A stretch of DNA of 64,000 nt from Trifolium pratense (GCF_020283565.1 NC_060063.1:25722777-25786776); one strand, 5' to 3'; positions 1 to 10,963 are shown, counted from the stretch's first letter. A program made the numbers and translations. Notes: generated by a model from the letters alone, not told the origin.

Positions 1-1
1 A

Positions 2-79
2 CCACTACGGGTATTTACAAATACCCGTAGTGGTATGTATGGTTTTCACTACTGATTGTTATAAATATCAGTAGTGGTA
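2..79. repeat. CACTA subterminal repeats, left end
   Basis: Two palindromic units are seen. Bases 2-33 pair CCACTACGGGTATTT with AAATACCCGTAGTGG almost perfectly. Bases 47-76 pair CACTACTGAT with ATCAGTAGTG. The same theme recurs at 8699-8991 at the other end. They are probably recognition sites for the element-encoded transposase, by analogy with En/Spm subterminal motifs. Confidence 0.85.
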
Positions 80-679
80 TGTTAGTTTTTTTTTTTGTTT
101 TTTTGTTTTTTTTCGTTTTTTTTAATTCCTGTGCCTGCATATTAATATATGGCGCCCTTCCGGCGCATAAATTATACGTTCTTTTAGTAGGTAATAACGC
201 AAAAGAAAATTGTCATAATTTCGAATATTATTTTCCACAATTCATTGTCAATTCCTAACAAGTTACACATTCAATACATTAAAATCACAAAACTTAACAT
301 TATCACTAATTATATCTATTCTAATTCCAAGCATACAGCCCCCTAATATACACAAAAATCAAAACTAGCTCTATCCAATTCCAAAACAGCAACTCAAACT
401 ACCAATTCCATGACAGTCCAAAACAGCAAGTCCAAAACAGTGGGATCTCAAATTCCTCATCACCCTGCAGAATTGGTTAATAACAGCAAGTCCAAAACAG
501 CAAATTCCTCAAATTCCTCATCACCCTGCAGAATTGGTGATGAGGAATTGGTTAAACAGCAAGTCCAAAACAGCCCCCTAATATACACAAAAATCAAAAC
601 TAGCTCTATCCAATTCCAAAACAGCAACTCAAATTACCAATTCAAATAATGAACTATTCTATAACTCACCAGATAAATC
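80..679. repeat. 3' flank of the CACTA protease gene, with a 70-bp direct repeat
   Basis: This 600-bp stretch lies downstream of the protease gene stop codon and holds no convincing gene. A block of about 70 bp starting CCCCCTAATATACACA occurs at 339-408 and again at 575-645. Between them are shorter repeats of the AACAGCAAGTCCAAAACAG type and an inverted pair around CACCCTGCAGAATTGGT. The short plus-strand reading frame over it is only the translation of these repeats. Confidence 0.7.
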
Positions 680-3600
680 TTAACCCTCCAATAACGACAA
701 AAAATATGTTGACCAACGTAATCGCAATTCATACATCTCCTCAGCTGTTAACTCTTTTGGGTCATTAAATACCTACAATAAGTAAATAATAATATAAAAC
801 TATTCTTGACTCGGTTATAAAAAATTATTGATGTATAAAAAATAAAAATTATTACCTCCATCCAAGAATCAGTTATCTTAGCAGTGACAATGTCCAACAT
901 ATTTTTCATTACATAGTATCCACAGTCATTTGAATTATATTGTTTCCTCGCCTACAAATTATATATAGTAACATTTGATCAAAAAATACCACACTTACTT
1001 ATCAAAAAAGTAAATATATATAAAGTTAGAATACCACACTTACTTGTGGATAAAGCCATACGGTATTGTTCTTTCTATTGCCATTCGCCATTTGATCAAC
1101 CGTAAAAACACTAATTCATAAGAAAAAAAAGCCGCATAAAATCATATAAAATTTGTAATAATTTATGTTTATAGTATATAACCAAAACCCCTAAAGTATA
1201 AACTTAATTACCTTGAAACAATTTTCTCCATTATTGGATTAAGTTTCCAATGTAGTGAACAAATAACAACCACGGTATTTATCTTTGGACAAAGTATTAT
1301 CAACTGCCAATGTCCTCTGTACGCGTGCGTGGAAGAACAGTATTATATTGTTAATAACTATGAGTTATAAAAAATAAATAAGTATTAAAAAAATACACAA
1401 ATTCATACAAACTTACCCATGGTTAAATGGTAATAATTGACACTCTTTCTTTTCATTTTCTAACTTATGCTGGATGTATTTCTTGCATTTACTTTGAGAT
1501 ATTCTCTGATCACTTTTTTTCCCAGCATCACCAACAATGTTCAGAAAACTTGGTTCCAAAATTCCATATACATTTGTGGTGTTGTTTTCAATGCATAAAC
1601 GATGAATGTACCTGAATATAATTTTAAAGTTAGGAGAGATATATAACATATTAACAGATATTGAGATAGTAGTAAATAAGAAAGTACACTTACGAGCACC
1701 AAACACTTAGAGTACTCATGTCGAGCCAAATAAAACCCACCAACAACTCTCTTATACACTTGCAAGACATGAGAAAATTAGTACACATTGAACAATGAGT
1801 TAATTGTACATCCAAATGATCATCACCCTTTTTCAGAACCATGATTAACAATTTCTGAACATCGTCCATGTTATCTTCAGCCTCTGCTACCGGTGCAGGA
1901 GAACGACTTCCTTTTGCGCTTTCAGTGACAACAACCTCCTTGAGTTCATTTTGCATCTTGACCGGTGCAGGAGAACAACTCCCTTTTGCGCTTCCGGTGA
2001 CAACAACTTGTTCAGCACAAGCTTCAGGTACCATGACTCTATTATTTGTATCAGAGGTTTGGGATAAACCCATGGACTTTAGTGTCTCCATAAGAGAATC
2101 TTGCATCATCTTACGCTCTTGCGCCAACTTTTCCTCAAACTTAGCTTCCAAATCTGCTTTAAATGCTGCTAGTTGCTCTTTGACATCTATACCTTGTCTT
2201 TGACGTGAAACCTTTGATCTTCCCCAGTAAGTGGTAATGTTATGTTTTTTTCCAACACCACGAACACTACCACCATGCTCAGGTGTTCCAATGGCTTCTG
2301 TTAGGACATCGTGACGTCCCGTTGGAACAAAGTCACCCTTTTTTGAGTCTTCAACAATTTTCTCCTACAACATGCACAAACAAAGTCACAATATAGTAAA
2401 TAATTGTGTTACTTGAAGCAAAAGCATGATTATAATGTTACTTACAATTTTCTCAGCAACTTTTTTTACAGGCTCAGATGTGAATTCTCCCCCTTTCTTT
2501 TGTCGTGCTCTCGTCCATGTCTCATAGCGTTCCGGTGGAGATGGATGACGATCATCATCAGTTAAGCCAGAACTATCTTTCGATAAGGATTGTCTCTTTT
2601 CATTGATCATCTGCTCCTCGAGCCTCTTATACCCGCCACGGGATAATACATGTGGGTAAACATTCTTTGCATGATTCTCCCTACCCTTTTGACTTTTTTC
2701 CTATTATAAACTCAAATAATTAGTAATGTAAAAATCACATTCAGCAGTTTCAACAGACTTTTTTCCTATTCTTTGCAAGATAGTTTCAGAATCACAATCA
2801 CAAAATCACAAAATCACAGTTTCAGCAGTCAAGACAGTTTCACAGTTTCAGCAGTTTAGGCAATAAAAATCTGCAGTTTCAGCAGTCAAAATCACAGTTT
2901 CAGCAGTCAAGACAGAATCAGCAAAATCACAGTTTCAGCAGTTTAGGCAAACAAAATCACAAAATCACAGTTTCAGCAGTCAAGACAGAATCAGCAGTTT
3001 TAGCGCGGTTTTAGCGCAGTTTTAGCGCGGTTTTAGCGCGGTTTTAGCGCAGTAGCAGCAGTCAAGACATAAAAATCACAAAATCACAAATCACAAAACA
3101 CAATATTTAACACAGTAGCAGCAGAAGCAGCAGTCAACACAGTTTAATGATTTTGAAATTACACTAACCTTAAAATCAGAGGTCTGTCGATACTTCACAA
3201 ACTCTTCCCATATATCTTTTTTGATGTAAGGATACTTGACGTATGGAGGAACGTCATCTGGTTTGGGGTCTGTGATATAAGTTCTAGTCAACCGTGATTT
3301 AAAATCTTTCCATCGCTCCCCCGCATAGTGAAACCATATTTTCTTAAAATGATCACTCTTTTTTGCATCATCAAACTCAGGTATAACAAAAATAGCCTAT
3401 AATATTTACATTAAAAAATTTGGTGTTAGCATAAGATGTATTTGATATGATAATAAAATATAACAAAATGTTGAATTTCAAATACCTTAATATCTGTCCA
3501 CATAGCATTCTTTACTCCTTCAGGTATATGTTTCCACAACGCTTTCGCAATACTGCATCTTTCTCGAGTAAGAAGTGCTACGTAACTCTTAAAATGGGAG

Positions 3601-3761
3601 GCATTGTTACCATAACACTCTCCAGTTTCTAGATCAAACTGGAGAGGGATCTTTATACCCGTTTTACGAACGTTTTCAATTGCTTTCAACATAGTGGGAC
3701 CTCTAACACTTTTTTTATTACTTTGACTAGTTTCAGCAGAGTTGTCGGTTGAATCAGCCAT
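680..3761 (-). CDS. CACTA-encoded TnpA-like protein with C-terminal ULP1-type cysteine protease domain
   Basis: I joined nine exons with GT/AG borders and matching phases: 3486-3761, 3169-3396, 2446-2700, 1694-2364, 1417-1611, 1212-1316, 1044-1110, 856-951 and 680-772. They give 661 residues from an ATG (MADSTDN) to TAA without a stop. The N-terminal half resembles the plant Ptta/En/Spm transposase family (Transposase_24), with a charged, coiled-coil-prone stretch in exon 4. The C-terminal exons resemble the ULP1/C48 peptidase fold: HWQL supplies the expected catalytic His in exon 6 and NDCGYYVM the catalytic Cys in exon 8. The position where families usually have Asp reads ICSLH, so the third catalytic residue may be missing or elsewhere. 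The role is probably DNA binding plus deSUMOylase-like activity serving the transposon; the latter is inference from the family. The start lies 345 bp downstream of the Tnp2 stop. Confidence 0.82.
2770..3125. repeat. Tandem short repeats inside intron 2 of the CACTA protease gene
   Basis: The intron between exons at 3169 and 2700 is filled with copies of AAAATCACAGTTTCAGCAGTC and AAGACAG, followed at about 3000-3055 by five alternations of GTTTTAGCGCGG/GCAG. It is purely repetitive and has no coding signal. Confidence 0.85.
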
Positions 3762-4105
3762 ATCGTATCTGTTTACACAAAACACAAAAAAATGAATTAA
3801 GCATAAGACACAAAAACTGAGTTGTTGGTTAATAGCAATAACAACCAAAAAATAAATGTCGCAAATTAAAATGTCTCGGCACAAAACAAAAAAAAAAAAA
3901 ACTGAATTAAGCATAAGACACTTGCAATATAAATGTCGCAGCACAAAACACAAAAAACTGAATTAAGCATAAAACACTTGCATAAAACTGAATTAAGCAT
4001 AAATGTCGCAGCACAAAAAATTCAATAACAATCAAAACAAATGGTGTTTTATTACTATGTGTTACAAAACAAGTGGTAAAAAAATGCAAATAGTGAAAGT
4101 AATGT
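3762..4105. other. Spacer between the two CACTA genes
   Basis: This 344-bp gap lies between the transposase stop and the protease gene ATG. It contains several imperfect copies of AATTAAGCATAAGACACTTGC and AATGTCGCAGCACAAAA. No gene is seen. It should hold the promoter and 5' leader of the protease gene unless both genes come from one transcript by alternative splicing, as in Spm. Confidence 0.55.
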
Positions 4106-7100
4106 CTAATCCCATATTCCTTCGTCATGATCTAAACGAATAGCTGCATGCACATCATCCTCTTCGTTTTCTTCAATGAAGGTAGGCACATCTGTTGAGA
4201 AAGGAGGAATTTCGGAAATATCAAGCTCTTGATTTTCATAACTACCATGCACATTTTTTCCTTGTAGAACCACCGACCACCGTTCATTAGAAGGATCTTT
4301 GACATAAAACACCTGTTTTGCTTGGGATGCCATGATGAAAGGTTCGTCTTTATAAGCTAACTTGCAAAGATCAACTAGTGTAAATCCTAATTCATCAATT
4401 CTCACACCATTGTTGATATCAATCCATTTGCATTTAAATAAAGGCACTTTAAACACAACGTAATCAACCTCCCAGATCTCTTCAATCACCCCAAAGTAGG
4501 GTGTAGATGCCATAACCGGATTTTTATCTTTGGAACTAGAGAAGTGCATGGACTCTGCCACAATCATAACCCCACTATTTTGCATGGTACTGCGGTCATC
4601 CTTTGATTTTGTATAAAAGGAAGTTTTGTTAATATCATATGCACTCCAAGTCAATATGTTACATTTAGGCTCATAGGACAACCACTTTATTGTATCGGAA
4701 ACACTATCATCTTGGCAGACCTTTTCTTTAAACCACTCTGAGAATTTCTTATTATGCTCTCTTAACACCCATTTTTCATTCATCTTATCGTGCATTTTCT
4801 TTATGATGCTTTTGTGAGCAGACAAGTAAGGTTGAACTTCATCAGTGTTATTCAATATATACAAATGCGCTTGAAGAATTATATCAATATGCATGCTCTT
4901 GACATTTAAACCTTGCGTGCCCACACCGTCACATCTTCCATCATGACGAGACTTGGGAACCCCTATAGCATCCACTTCTGACAAATAGTTTGAACAAAAC
5001 TCAATAGCTTCTTCTGCAATGTACCTCTCAACAATCGAAGCTTCCGGACGGTGTGGGTTTTTTGTATACCCTTTTAGGATCTTCATGTATCGCTCTATTG
5101 GATACATCCACCGTAAATAAATTGGGCCACACAATCTAATCTCCCTTACTAGATGAACAATCAAATGAACCATAATGTCAAAAAATGAAGGAGGAAAATA
5201 CATCTCCAATTGACACAAGATAACTGCAGCTTCGTTTTCCAACTCGTCTAACTTCAATGGATCAATTGCTTTACAACATATTGCATTGAAGAATAAGCAC
5301 AACCTGCATATAGCTTTCCTAACATTATCGGGCAATATCCCACGAATAGCCACAGGTAGTAGTTGTTGCATCAAGACATGACAATCATGAGATTTTAAGC
5401 CGATTAATTTGAGATCTTTCATTGATACAAGGCTCTTGACATTTGACGAGTAACCATGTGGCACTTTGATACTTTGTAAACACTTGCAAAAACTTGTTTT
5501 CTCGTCTTTAGACAAAGTGTGACACGCGGGAGGCAAATATGTCTTGTCATTGATTTTTTGTGGTATTAACTCTTGTCGTATACCCATCAAATCCATATCA
5601 AGACGAGCATGTGCACCATCTTTTGTCTTGCCTTTAATGTCGAGAAGTGTTCCAATTACACTATCACATACATTTTTCTCCACGTGCATCACATCAATAC
5701 AATGTCTTACATCAAGACTAGACCAATATGGAAGATCAAAGAACACTGACCTCTTTTTCCATATACTTTTCACAACAGGCTGCTTTTTCCTTTTGACACT
5801 TTCACTTTCGGCTTTTGGCACTTTCGCTTTTGGCACTCTCCCTTTTGGCTTTTGGCACTTTCCGAAGACAACATTAATGTCTCGTTGTCGTTCATAAACT
5901 TCCTCTCCAGTTAAGGGCGTTGGAGCAACACCATTCTCTTGGTCTCCGTCAAAAGCTTTTCGCAATCTACGATATGGATGATAACGATTTAGAAATTTTC
6001 GGTGGCCAAGATAAACAGTCTTCTTTCCATTTTTCAGTTGCTTATAACATGTTTTTTTTTCACATATGGGACACGCATTATGCCCTTTAACGGAATACCC
6101 AGACAAATTGCCGTATGCCGGAAAGTCGTTGATGGTGCAAAACAACATGGCACGCATGTTGAACTGTTCACCAGAATACGAATCAAAAACATCCACTCCT
6201 TCCTCCCACAACACTTTCAAATCATCAATTAGTGGACTTAGATAAACATCTATGTCATTTCCTGGTTGTCTTGGGCCTGAAATCATCATCGATAACATAA
6301 TATATTTACGCTTCATGCACAACCAAGGAGATAGGTTGTAAATCATCAGGAGAACAGGCCATGAACTATGGTTAGTACTTTGATTACCAAACGGATTCAT
6401 TCCATCAGTAGCAAGTCCAAGTCTAAGGTTTCTCGACTCTTTGCCAAAATTTGGAAACAAAGAGTCAATTTTCTTCCATTGCAAAGAATCAGCTACATGG
6501 CGAATTTGGCCATCACATTTTCTCTCTTCTGCATGCCATCTAAGATTCTTTGCGTCATTTGCATTAGCAAACAATCTCTTGAACCTTGAAATTATTGGTA
6601 GGTACCATACGACTTTCGCGGGAGGACCCGTTTTGGTCACCTCATCATCACTAGAATCACCATCTTTCTTTTTGTAGCGAGACGCCTTACATGTCGGACA
6701 ATGATTATAGTTTACAAACTCTTTTCGGTATAATATACAATCATTAGGGCATGCATGTATCTTTTCATACTCCAAACCCATTGGACACAATACTTTTTTC
6801 GCCTCGTAATAACGATTTGGCATTACATTACCTTCTGGAAGCATTTGTATCAACAATTCAAGCAATTCAGTGAAACTTTTGTCGGTCCACCCATTTTTTG
6901 CTTTCAAATTAAACAATTTTAACACCGCAGACAAACGGGTAAAATTTGTGCATCCCGGATACAATGGTTCATCCTTGTCACTGCATAAAGTTTCATACAC
7001 ATGCGCCCTCTTAAACGAATCTTCTCCAATATCACGCATCATGTCTTCTAGTCGATCATCGATATCCACACTACCACTTTCTCTATGGGACACACTTGGC

Positions 7101-7384
7101 GTTGCTACTACTTCACCGTGCCATATCCATTGTGTATAATTTTGACAAATCCCGTCACAAATTAGATGATTCATGATTTCTTTCTCAGTACGTTTTGGTT
7201 CTTTATTTGCACAATTTATACACGGACATAGAAAAAGTGGAGGAAATTCAGGAGGAGGACGTTCTAGTTCAGCATTACTTTCCGCAAACTGTAGAAATTC
7301 CATCACTCCATGTCTGTACTCAGTACTTAATCGATTAGCTCTCATCCAACTACGGTCCATACCTACGTTTCGAAATTTATGCAT
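4106..7384 (-). CDS. Tnp2-type CACTA transposase (TnpD-like), 1092 residues, intact
   Basis: A single uninterrupted frame runs from ATG at 7384 to TAG at 4106. Domains in order: Transpos_assoc (residues 9-92, MDRSWM start and a CPCINC cysteine cluster); zinc-binding CPNDCILY..CPTC (about 212-232); Tnp2 core (about 290-570) with LATDGMNPFG at 324-333, KGHNACPICEKKT at 433-445 and HCIDVMHVEKNV at 561-572; DUF4218 (about 635-800); DUF4216 (about 970-1045). The acidic residues in TDGMNPF and DVMHVEKN are candidate metal ligands of a DDE nuclease. It would bind the subterminal repeats and cut the ends of its own element. A second in-frame ATG at residue 9 (7360) matches the usual family start and may be the real one. 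Length and domain set match full-length family members. Confidence 0.95.
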   Translation of the reverse strand: MHKFRNVGMDRSWMRANRLSTEYRHGVMEFLQFAESNAELERPPPEFPPLFLCPCINCANKEPKRTEKEIMNHLICDGICQNYTQWIWHGEVVATPSVSHRESGSVDIDDRLEDMMRDIGEDSFKRAHVYETLCSDKDEPLYPGCTNFTRLSAVLKLFNLKAKNGWTDKSFTELLELLIQMLPEGNVMPNRYYEAKKVLCPMGLEYEKIHACPNDCILYRKEFVNYNHCPTCKASRYKKKDGDSSDDEVTKTGPPAKVVWYLPIISRFKRLFANANDAKNLRWHAEERKCDGQIRHVADSLQWKKIDSLFPNFGKESRNLRLGLATDGMNPFGNQSTNHSSWPVLLMIYNLSPWLCMKRKYIMLSMMISGPRQPGNDIDVYLSPLIDDLKVLWEEGVDVFDSYSGEQFNMRAMLFCTINDFPAYGNLSGYSVKGHNACPICEKKTCYKQLKNGKKTVYLGHRKFLNRYHPYRRLRKAFDGDQENGVAPTPLTGEEVYERQRDINVVFGKCQKPKGRVPKAKVPKAESESVKRKKQPVVKSIWKKRSVFFDLPYWSSLDVRHCIDVMHVEKNVCDSVIGTLLDIKGKTKDGAHARLDMDLMGIRQELIPQKINDKTYLPPACHTLSKDEKTSFCKCLQSIKVPHGYSSNVKSLVSMKDLKLIGLKSHDCHVLMQQLLPVAIRGILPDNVRKAICRLCLFFNAICCKAIDPLKLDELENEAAVILCQLEMYFPPSFFDIMVHLIVHLVREIRLCGPIYLRWMYPIERYMKILKGYTKNPHRPEASIVERYIAEEAIEFCSNYLSEVDAIGVPKSRHDGRCDGVGTQGLNVKSMHIDIILQAHLYILNNTDEVQPYLSAHKSIIKKMHDKMNEKWVLREHNKKFSEWFKEKVCQDDSVSDTIKWLSYEPKCNILTWSAYDINKTSFYTKSKDDRSTMQNSGVMIVAESMHFSSSKDKNPVMASTPYFGVIEEIWEVDYVVFKVPLFKCKWIDINNGVRIDELGFTLVDLCKLAYKDEPFIMASQAKQVFYVKDPSNERWSVVLQGKNVHGSYENQELDISEIPPFSTDVPTFIEENEEDDVHAAIRLDHDEGIWD

Positions 7385-8698
7385 TCTAAGTTAAAGGAAT
7401 GACTAGGTTGTTACTATTGCGAAACATTCTCTCGCCCTATTTTAATAAAAATTCATAGCCTATAACAGAATTTGCATATAGCAGAATTTTTACATAGTAA
7501 TTTGAATTGCATCTAAGTTTATAGCTTCTATATATGTTTTGAAATAGAATCGGTACCTGTAGATGAGACCGTGATTGAACCTTCTAACTTCAAACAAAGA
7601 GGACAACACCAAAAAACAGCAACACCAGCCCCTAAACAGCAGCAGTCAACACGTAGGAGCAGCAACCACCGCCTAACACAGAAAACAGCTCCACCCCTGC
7701 AAAGCACAAGCATTGAAACCCTCAATTCATACATGATCTAAGAATCAATTATGTATTAATTCTACCTAAATATAAGTCAATTATTCAACCAATAAATACC
7801 AAAAGCAGACTATTATGTGTTAAAGTGAAAAGTAACTTTACTTAAGATCACCTTTGAATTCAACTAGTGGAAGAAAAAAACACAAAACCCTCCCAAAATT
7901 GGGTCACTATCAGTAACACATAGCATCAGGAAAAAAAAACACTAACCATTTTCTTTGTCACATAACAAACATTAACATAGAAAGACCAGAAGGAAAATTA
8001 TCCTTAACTTTCTTCTAATCACATGTTGTCTATTTTCTGTTTCTGCTTAATACTTTTCACTTCTTTTAACCATTGTTTAGCTAGAGATACCATAACCATA
8101 AACAACTTACTAAGAGATGAAGAACAGGAACCCAAAACACATGAAAACGAATATCCAATTTAAAACCTTCACAATTTAAAACGTGAACTTAGAATATCCA
8201 ATCTTCATTCAATGCTACCAAAATGTACTGAATGAGAAAAATGCGTGTTTTTCTTACCAGCAAATAACCATAAACAGAAAAAGAATGAAAACGAATACGA
8301 ATGAAAACGAATACGAATGAAAACAAGATCAACCATAAACAGAAAACGAATGAAAACGAAAACGAATGAAATTTGGGGGAAGTTTGATTTATTCATACCT
8401 TTACCGAATGAAAACGAAGAGATTTGGAGGCGATTAAGCGTTTGCAGGTTCGTCGTTCCGTCTAGGGTTTGGAGAATGAAACCGCGAATGAAATTGGGAC
8501 GATTGGAGATTGGAGAGATTGGAGAATGATTGGAGAACGATTGGAGAGTGTTTGATTTGAAGAAATTGGGACGATTTGAGGAACAAATTAGGGAGAACTA
8601 GAATTGGGACGATTGGATTGGAGAGTGTGTTCTTCTTCGCGTTTGCAGAATGAGGGAAATTGGGAAGAATGAAAAATATAATTAACACTATTAGGATT
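7385..8698. promoter_or_regulatory. 5' region of the CACTA element (leader and promoter of the transposase gene)
   Basis: There is no coding gene here. The stretch carries a clustered simple repeat at 8286-8370 (units of GAATGAAAACGAATAC) and another at 8500-8620 (units of GATTGGAGAATGATTGGAGA). By position it must contain the promoter and leader of the minus-strand transposase gene. I cannot fix a TATA box or an intron with confidence. Confidence 0.5.
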
Positions 8699-8991
8699 CC
8701 ACTACCGGTGATAAGCTAGATCGGTAGTGGAAAGTGGGAATATGAAAAAACTAATAACACTATTAGGATTCCACTACCGGTGAATCCTAGATCGGTAGTG
8801 GAAGATAATTAAAACAATTTTGCACGTAATTACGACATTGCCACCGTGTCTACTTTCCACTACGGATTTAGCAAAGCCGGTAGTGAAATCCCTTGTCTCT
8901 GAACTTTCCACTACCGTTTTCAAAATATCAGTAGTGGAATCCTTTGGTCAAATGTATTTCACTACTGGTATTCACATACCGGTAGTGGTAT
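8699..8991. repeat. CACTA subterminal repeats, right (5') end
   Basis: Five palindromic units are seen at about 8699-8730, 8771-8801, 8857-8885, 8907-8937 and 8957-8991. Each pairs a CCACTACCGG-like arm with a CCGGTAGTGG-like arm. The first two units sit in a local direct repeat of about 70 bp (AACACTATTAGGATTCC...). They share the theme of the left-end units, which supports one element. Confidence 0.85.
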
Positions 8992-9022
8992 CTCCAAACC
9001 AAAAGTCATTTTTCTACTAGTG

Positions 9023-9602
9023 ACTCTTTATGAAAAACATGCGAGCATTTTGTAGAAACGGGTTCTGAGCTGGTGTCAAACTCCTCCAAACAAATTGAAC
9101 ATTGTTCTGTAGTCGAGTCGGAAGAAAGATAATCAATTGAATATTTCTCCAACAAATCCACAATTTGTTGAGCTTGACCATTATCATTCTGATTTTCTTC
9201 ACCTACCATGTCTATTGTGCTAATATGAATCAACAAATCCATCTCCAAAAATTCAAGTTCTTCATGATTCTCTGCAACCATTTGTTTAGCACATTCTTCC
9301 AATTCCGGTAAAATCGTGTCTAATATGTTGGTAGACACGAAGGAAAATATGTCATACATAACACTTTTATGATCGTTATCCGTACAATTACATAAGATTT
9401 CAGTAGGAATCGTAAGATTTACATTGTCTGTTTCATCGTACACATTGGTATTACGAAAAGAATCCCATGGAAAAATTGTGTTGATGAATTCAAAATCAAT
9501 GAAGAACCAAGAAGGCATGTCAATGTCTTGTTGTAACTGTTGTTGTAGGATTGGTTCACGGCTAGGACTCACATCAAATCTGAGGAGGGACTGATGATCC
9601 AT
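9023..9602 (-). pseudogene. RING-H2 finger gene copy A, cut off by the CACTA insertion
   Basis: It is the near-identical partner of the intact gene at 15888-16547. The ATG at 9602 and the first 193 codons are kept. The frame then runs into the transposon terminus after FHKE, so translation would add only SLVEK and stop. The zinc ligands corresponding to C168, C171, C186, H188 and H191 remain; the last three cysteines (C194, C211, C214 in copy B) are lost. The missing 3' part should lie on the far side of the transposon, before base 1. A product would be a non-functional or dominant-negative ubiquitin ligase at best. Several substitutions from copy B (for example SWFFIDF for SLFVVDF) show the copies are not brand new. 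Confidence 0.9.
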
Positions 9603-10200
9603 GGATGAGGTAGCTAGCAATCAAGTGTTTATTTCTTGTGGCTAAATAGTAAGAACAAACTAAACTGAATATTAGGGTTTGCGAGTTATGAAATACAATT
9701 TTTGTCATACATTCTATATATAGGCTAAAGTTTAGATAAAAAATAAAAAATAAAAAAATTTATCGGATCATTGAAATTCTTATCATGTTTGGATTAATTT
9801 GGTCAAATTATAAATCTTGTTTTGATATAGATAAGCATTAAATTATTAAATATATATACACGTAAAGAAATTAGATAACTAAGAAAACGAACAATAATAT
9901 CCAAACAACAATTCTATCTTTTACAATTAACAACAATTTCCGAAGTATGTTCCCTATTTTTTGAAAATATAGTCCTAATTTCTATTTTCTAGGTTTTTTT
10001 TTTAAAGGTTAATTTTTTTTTTATAGCTTTAATTAATATATAGGTCCCTAAATTATTTGAAAATTATTAAATAAACCTTAAACTAAAAAACAAAATTGTA
10101 ATCAGGTCGTATAATTAACTAATATAAATAATTTTAACTTCGTAAATTAGGGTTTTTGGAGAATCAAAGACATGATAAATAATATAATTTTTCTAAATAA
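9603..10200. promoter_or_regulatory. Upstream region of RING-H2 copy A
   Basis: It aligns with the region above copy B (16548-17186). TATATATA at 9714-9722, about 115 bp before the ATG on the minus strand, is a good TATA box and is conserved in copy B at 16660-16668. Small indels separate the copies. No other gene is seen. Confidence 0.6.
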
Positions 10201-10632
10201 CTAGCGGGCCAGACAGGCGCGTTCCGCGCCTGCCTGTGTTTAACTTATGTCAAAAAAAGACATGCATTATGTTATGGTGAATTTGTTAATAAAAGATTTT
10301 TGCTACTAAAAAAAATTTGTGACTTTTTTTTGGAACCAAATAAACTTAATTCATATCATTAACTAATAAATGTTCAATACATAAGGAAAATAAATAAATA
10401 AATAAATAAAATTTGTGATTTATGTTATGGTGAATTTGTTAATAAAAGATTTTTATTGCTAAAAAAAAGGATATTGTTAGTATTATGAAAAGTTCACACA
10501 GAAAATATTTGTATCCTCTTTACCAATTCCTTGAATCAACCACCCATGTATGAGAGGTCAAAATTGGAAATATAAAAAAATCCCACCAAAAAGAAGTATC
10601 CTCTTTATTATATGTATAGATAGATGTATAGA
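10201..10632 (-). mobile_element. Non-autonomous Helitron, 432 bp
   Basis: Read on the minus strand, it starts TCTATACATCTATC just after A and ends CCCGCTAG just before T. Close to the end is the hairpin CAGGCGCG-GAA-CGCGCCTG. These are the classic Helitron termini (5' TC, 3' hairpin then CTRR, insertion between A and T). Copy B of the duplication is a perfect empty site: CTAAATAA joins TAAAGTAATG directly at about 17186. It encodes no protein. A related fragment lies near 23440-23575. Confidence 0.93.
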
Positions 10633-10963
10633 TAAAGTAATGAATGATGTAAATATATTAGGTGGATATGGATGAATTTGGATTCTCCTAATTCAAAAAT
10701 CGTACATTTATCTATATTTACTTTTCTAGTTTATTTTTTTAGGTAAATTTTGTCATTTCCACATGCAATATTATTTTTTTCCATTATCTCTTCTAGCACA
10801 TTTGTACTAAATGTAAGTGAGTATGGATCTGTTTAGTATAAAATAGCGGATAGCGAATAAACTAGCTTATAACAGATAGCTTTTAAGTTAGTTTTTAACT
10901 TTTTGCGAATAAGCTAGCTGATTGAATTTGTAGTGTTTCGAAAATTAGCGATTGAACTAGCTT
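10633..10963. repeat. Shared duplicated flank and first part of a MITE
   Basis: This matches copy B at about 17187-17520. From about 10835 the sequence enters a MITE-like repeat (TAGCGGATAGCGAATAAACTAG), the family also seen at 38758-39022. No gene is seen. Confidence 0.6.

Larger units (their letters stand above)
1..9022 (-). mobile_element. CACTA (En/Spm) DNA transposon, left end outside the window
   Basis: The right terminus is exact. The plus strand ends CTACTAGTG at 9014-9022, so the minus strand begins CACTAGTAG, the family hallmark. The interior carries a Tnp2-type transposase and a second gene, both on the minus strand, so the 9022 end is the 5' end. Both visible ends carry hairpin-like subterminal units built on CCACTAC..GTAGTGG, as expected for transposase binding sites in this family. 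Base 1 is already inside these subterminal repeats, so the left terminus should lie close upstream. The flanking host bases from 9023 match the intact RING-H2 gene at 15969 onward, with ACT as the predicted 3-bp target duplication. Both genes lack stops, so the element could be autonomous; activity is inference. Confidence 0.93.

Noticed and set aside
1427..2203. Plus-strand frames in the CACTA element
   Set aside because: Shadows of exons 4 and 5 of the minus-strand protease gene, which have matching splice sites and motifs.
2770..3125. CRISPR-like array
   Set aside because: The repeats are irregular tandem units without unique spacers and sit in a plant transposon intron.
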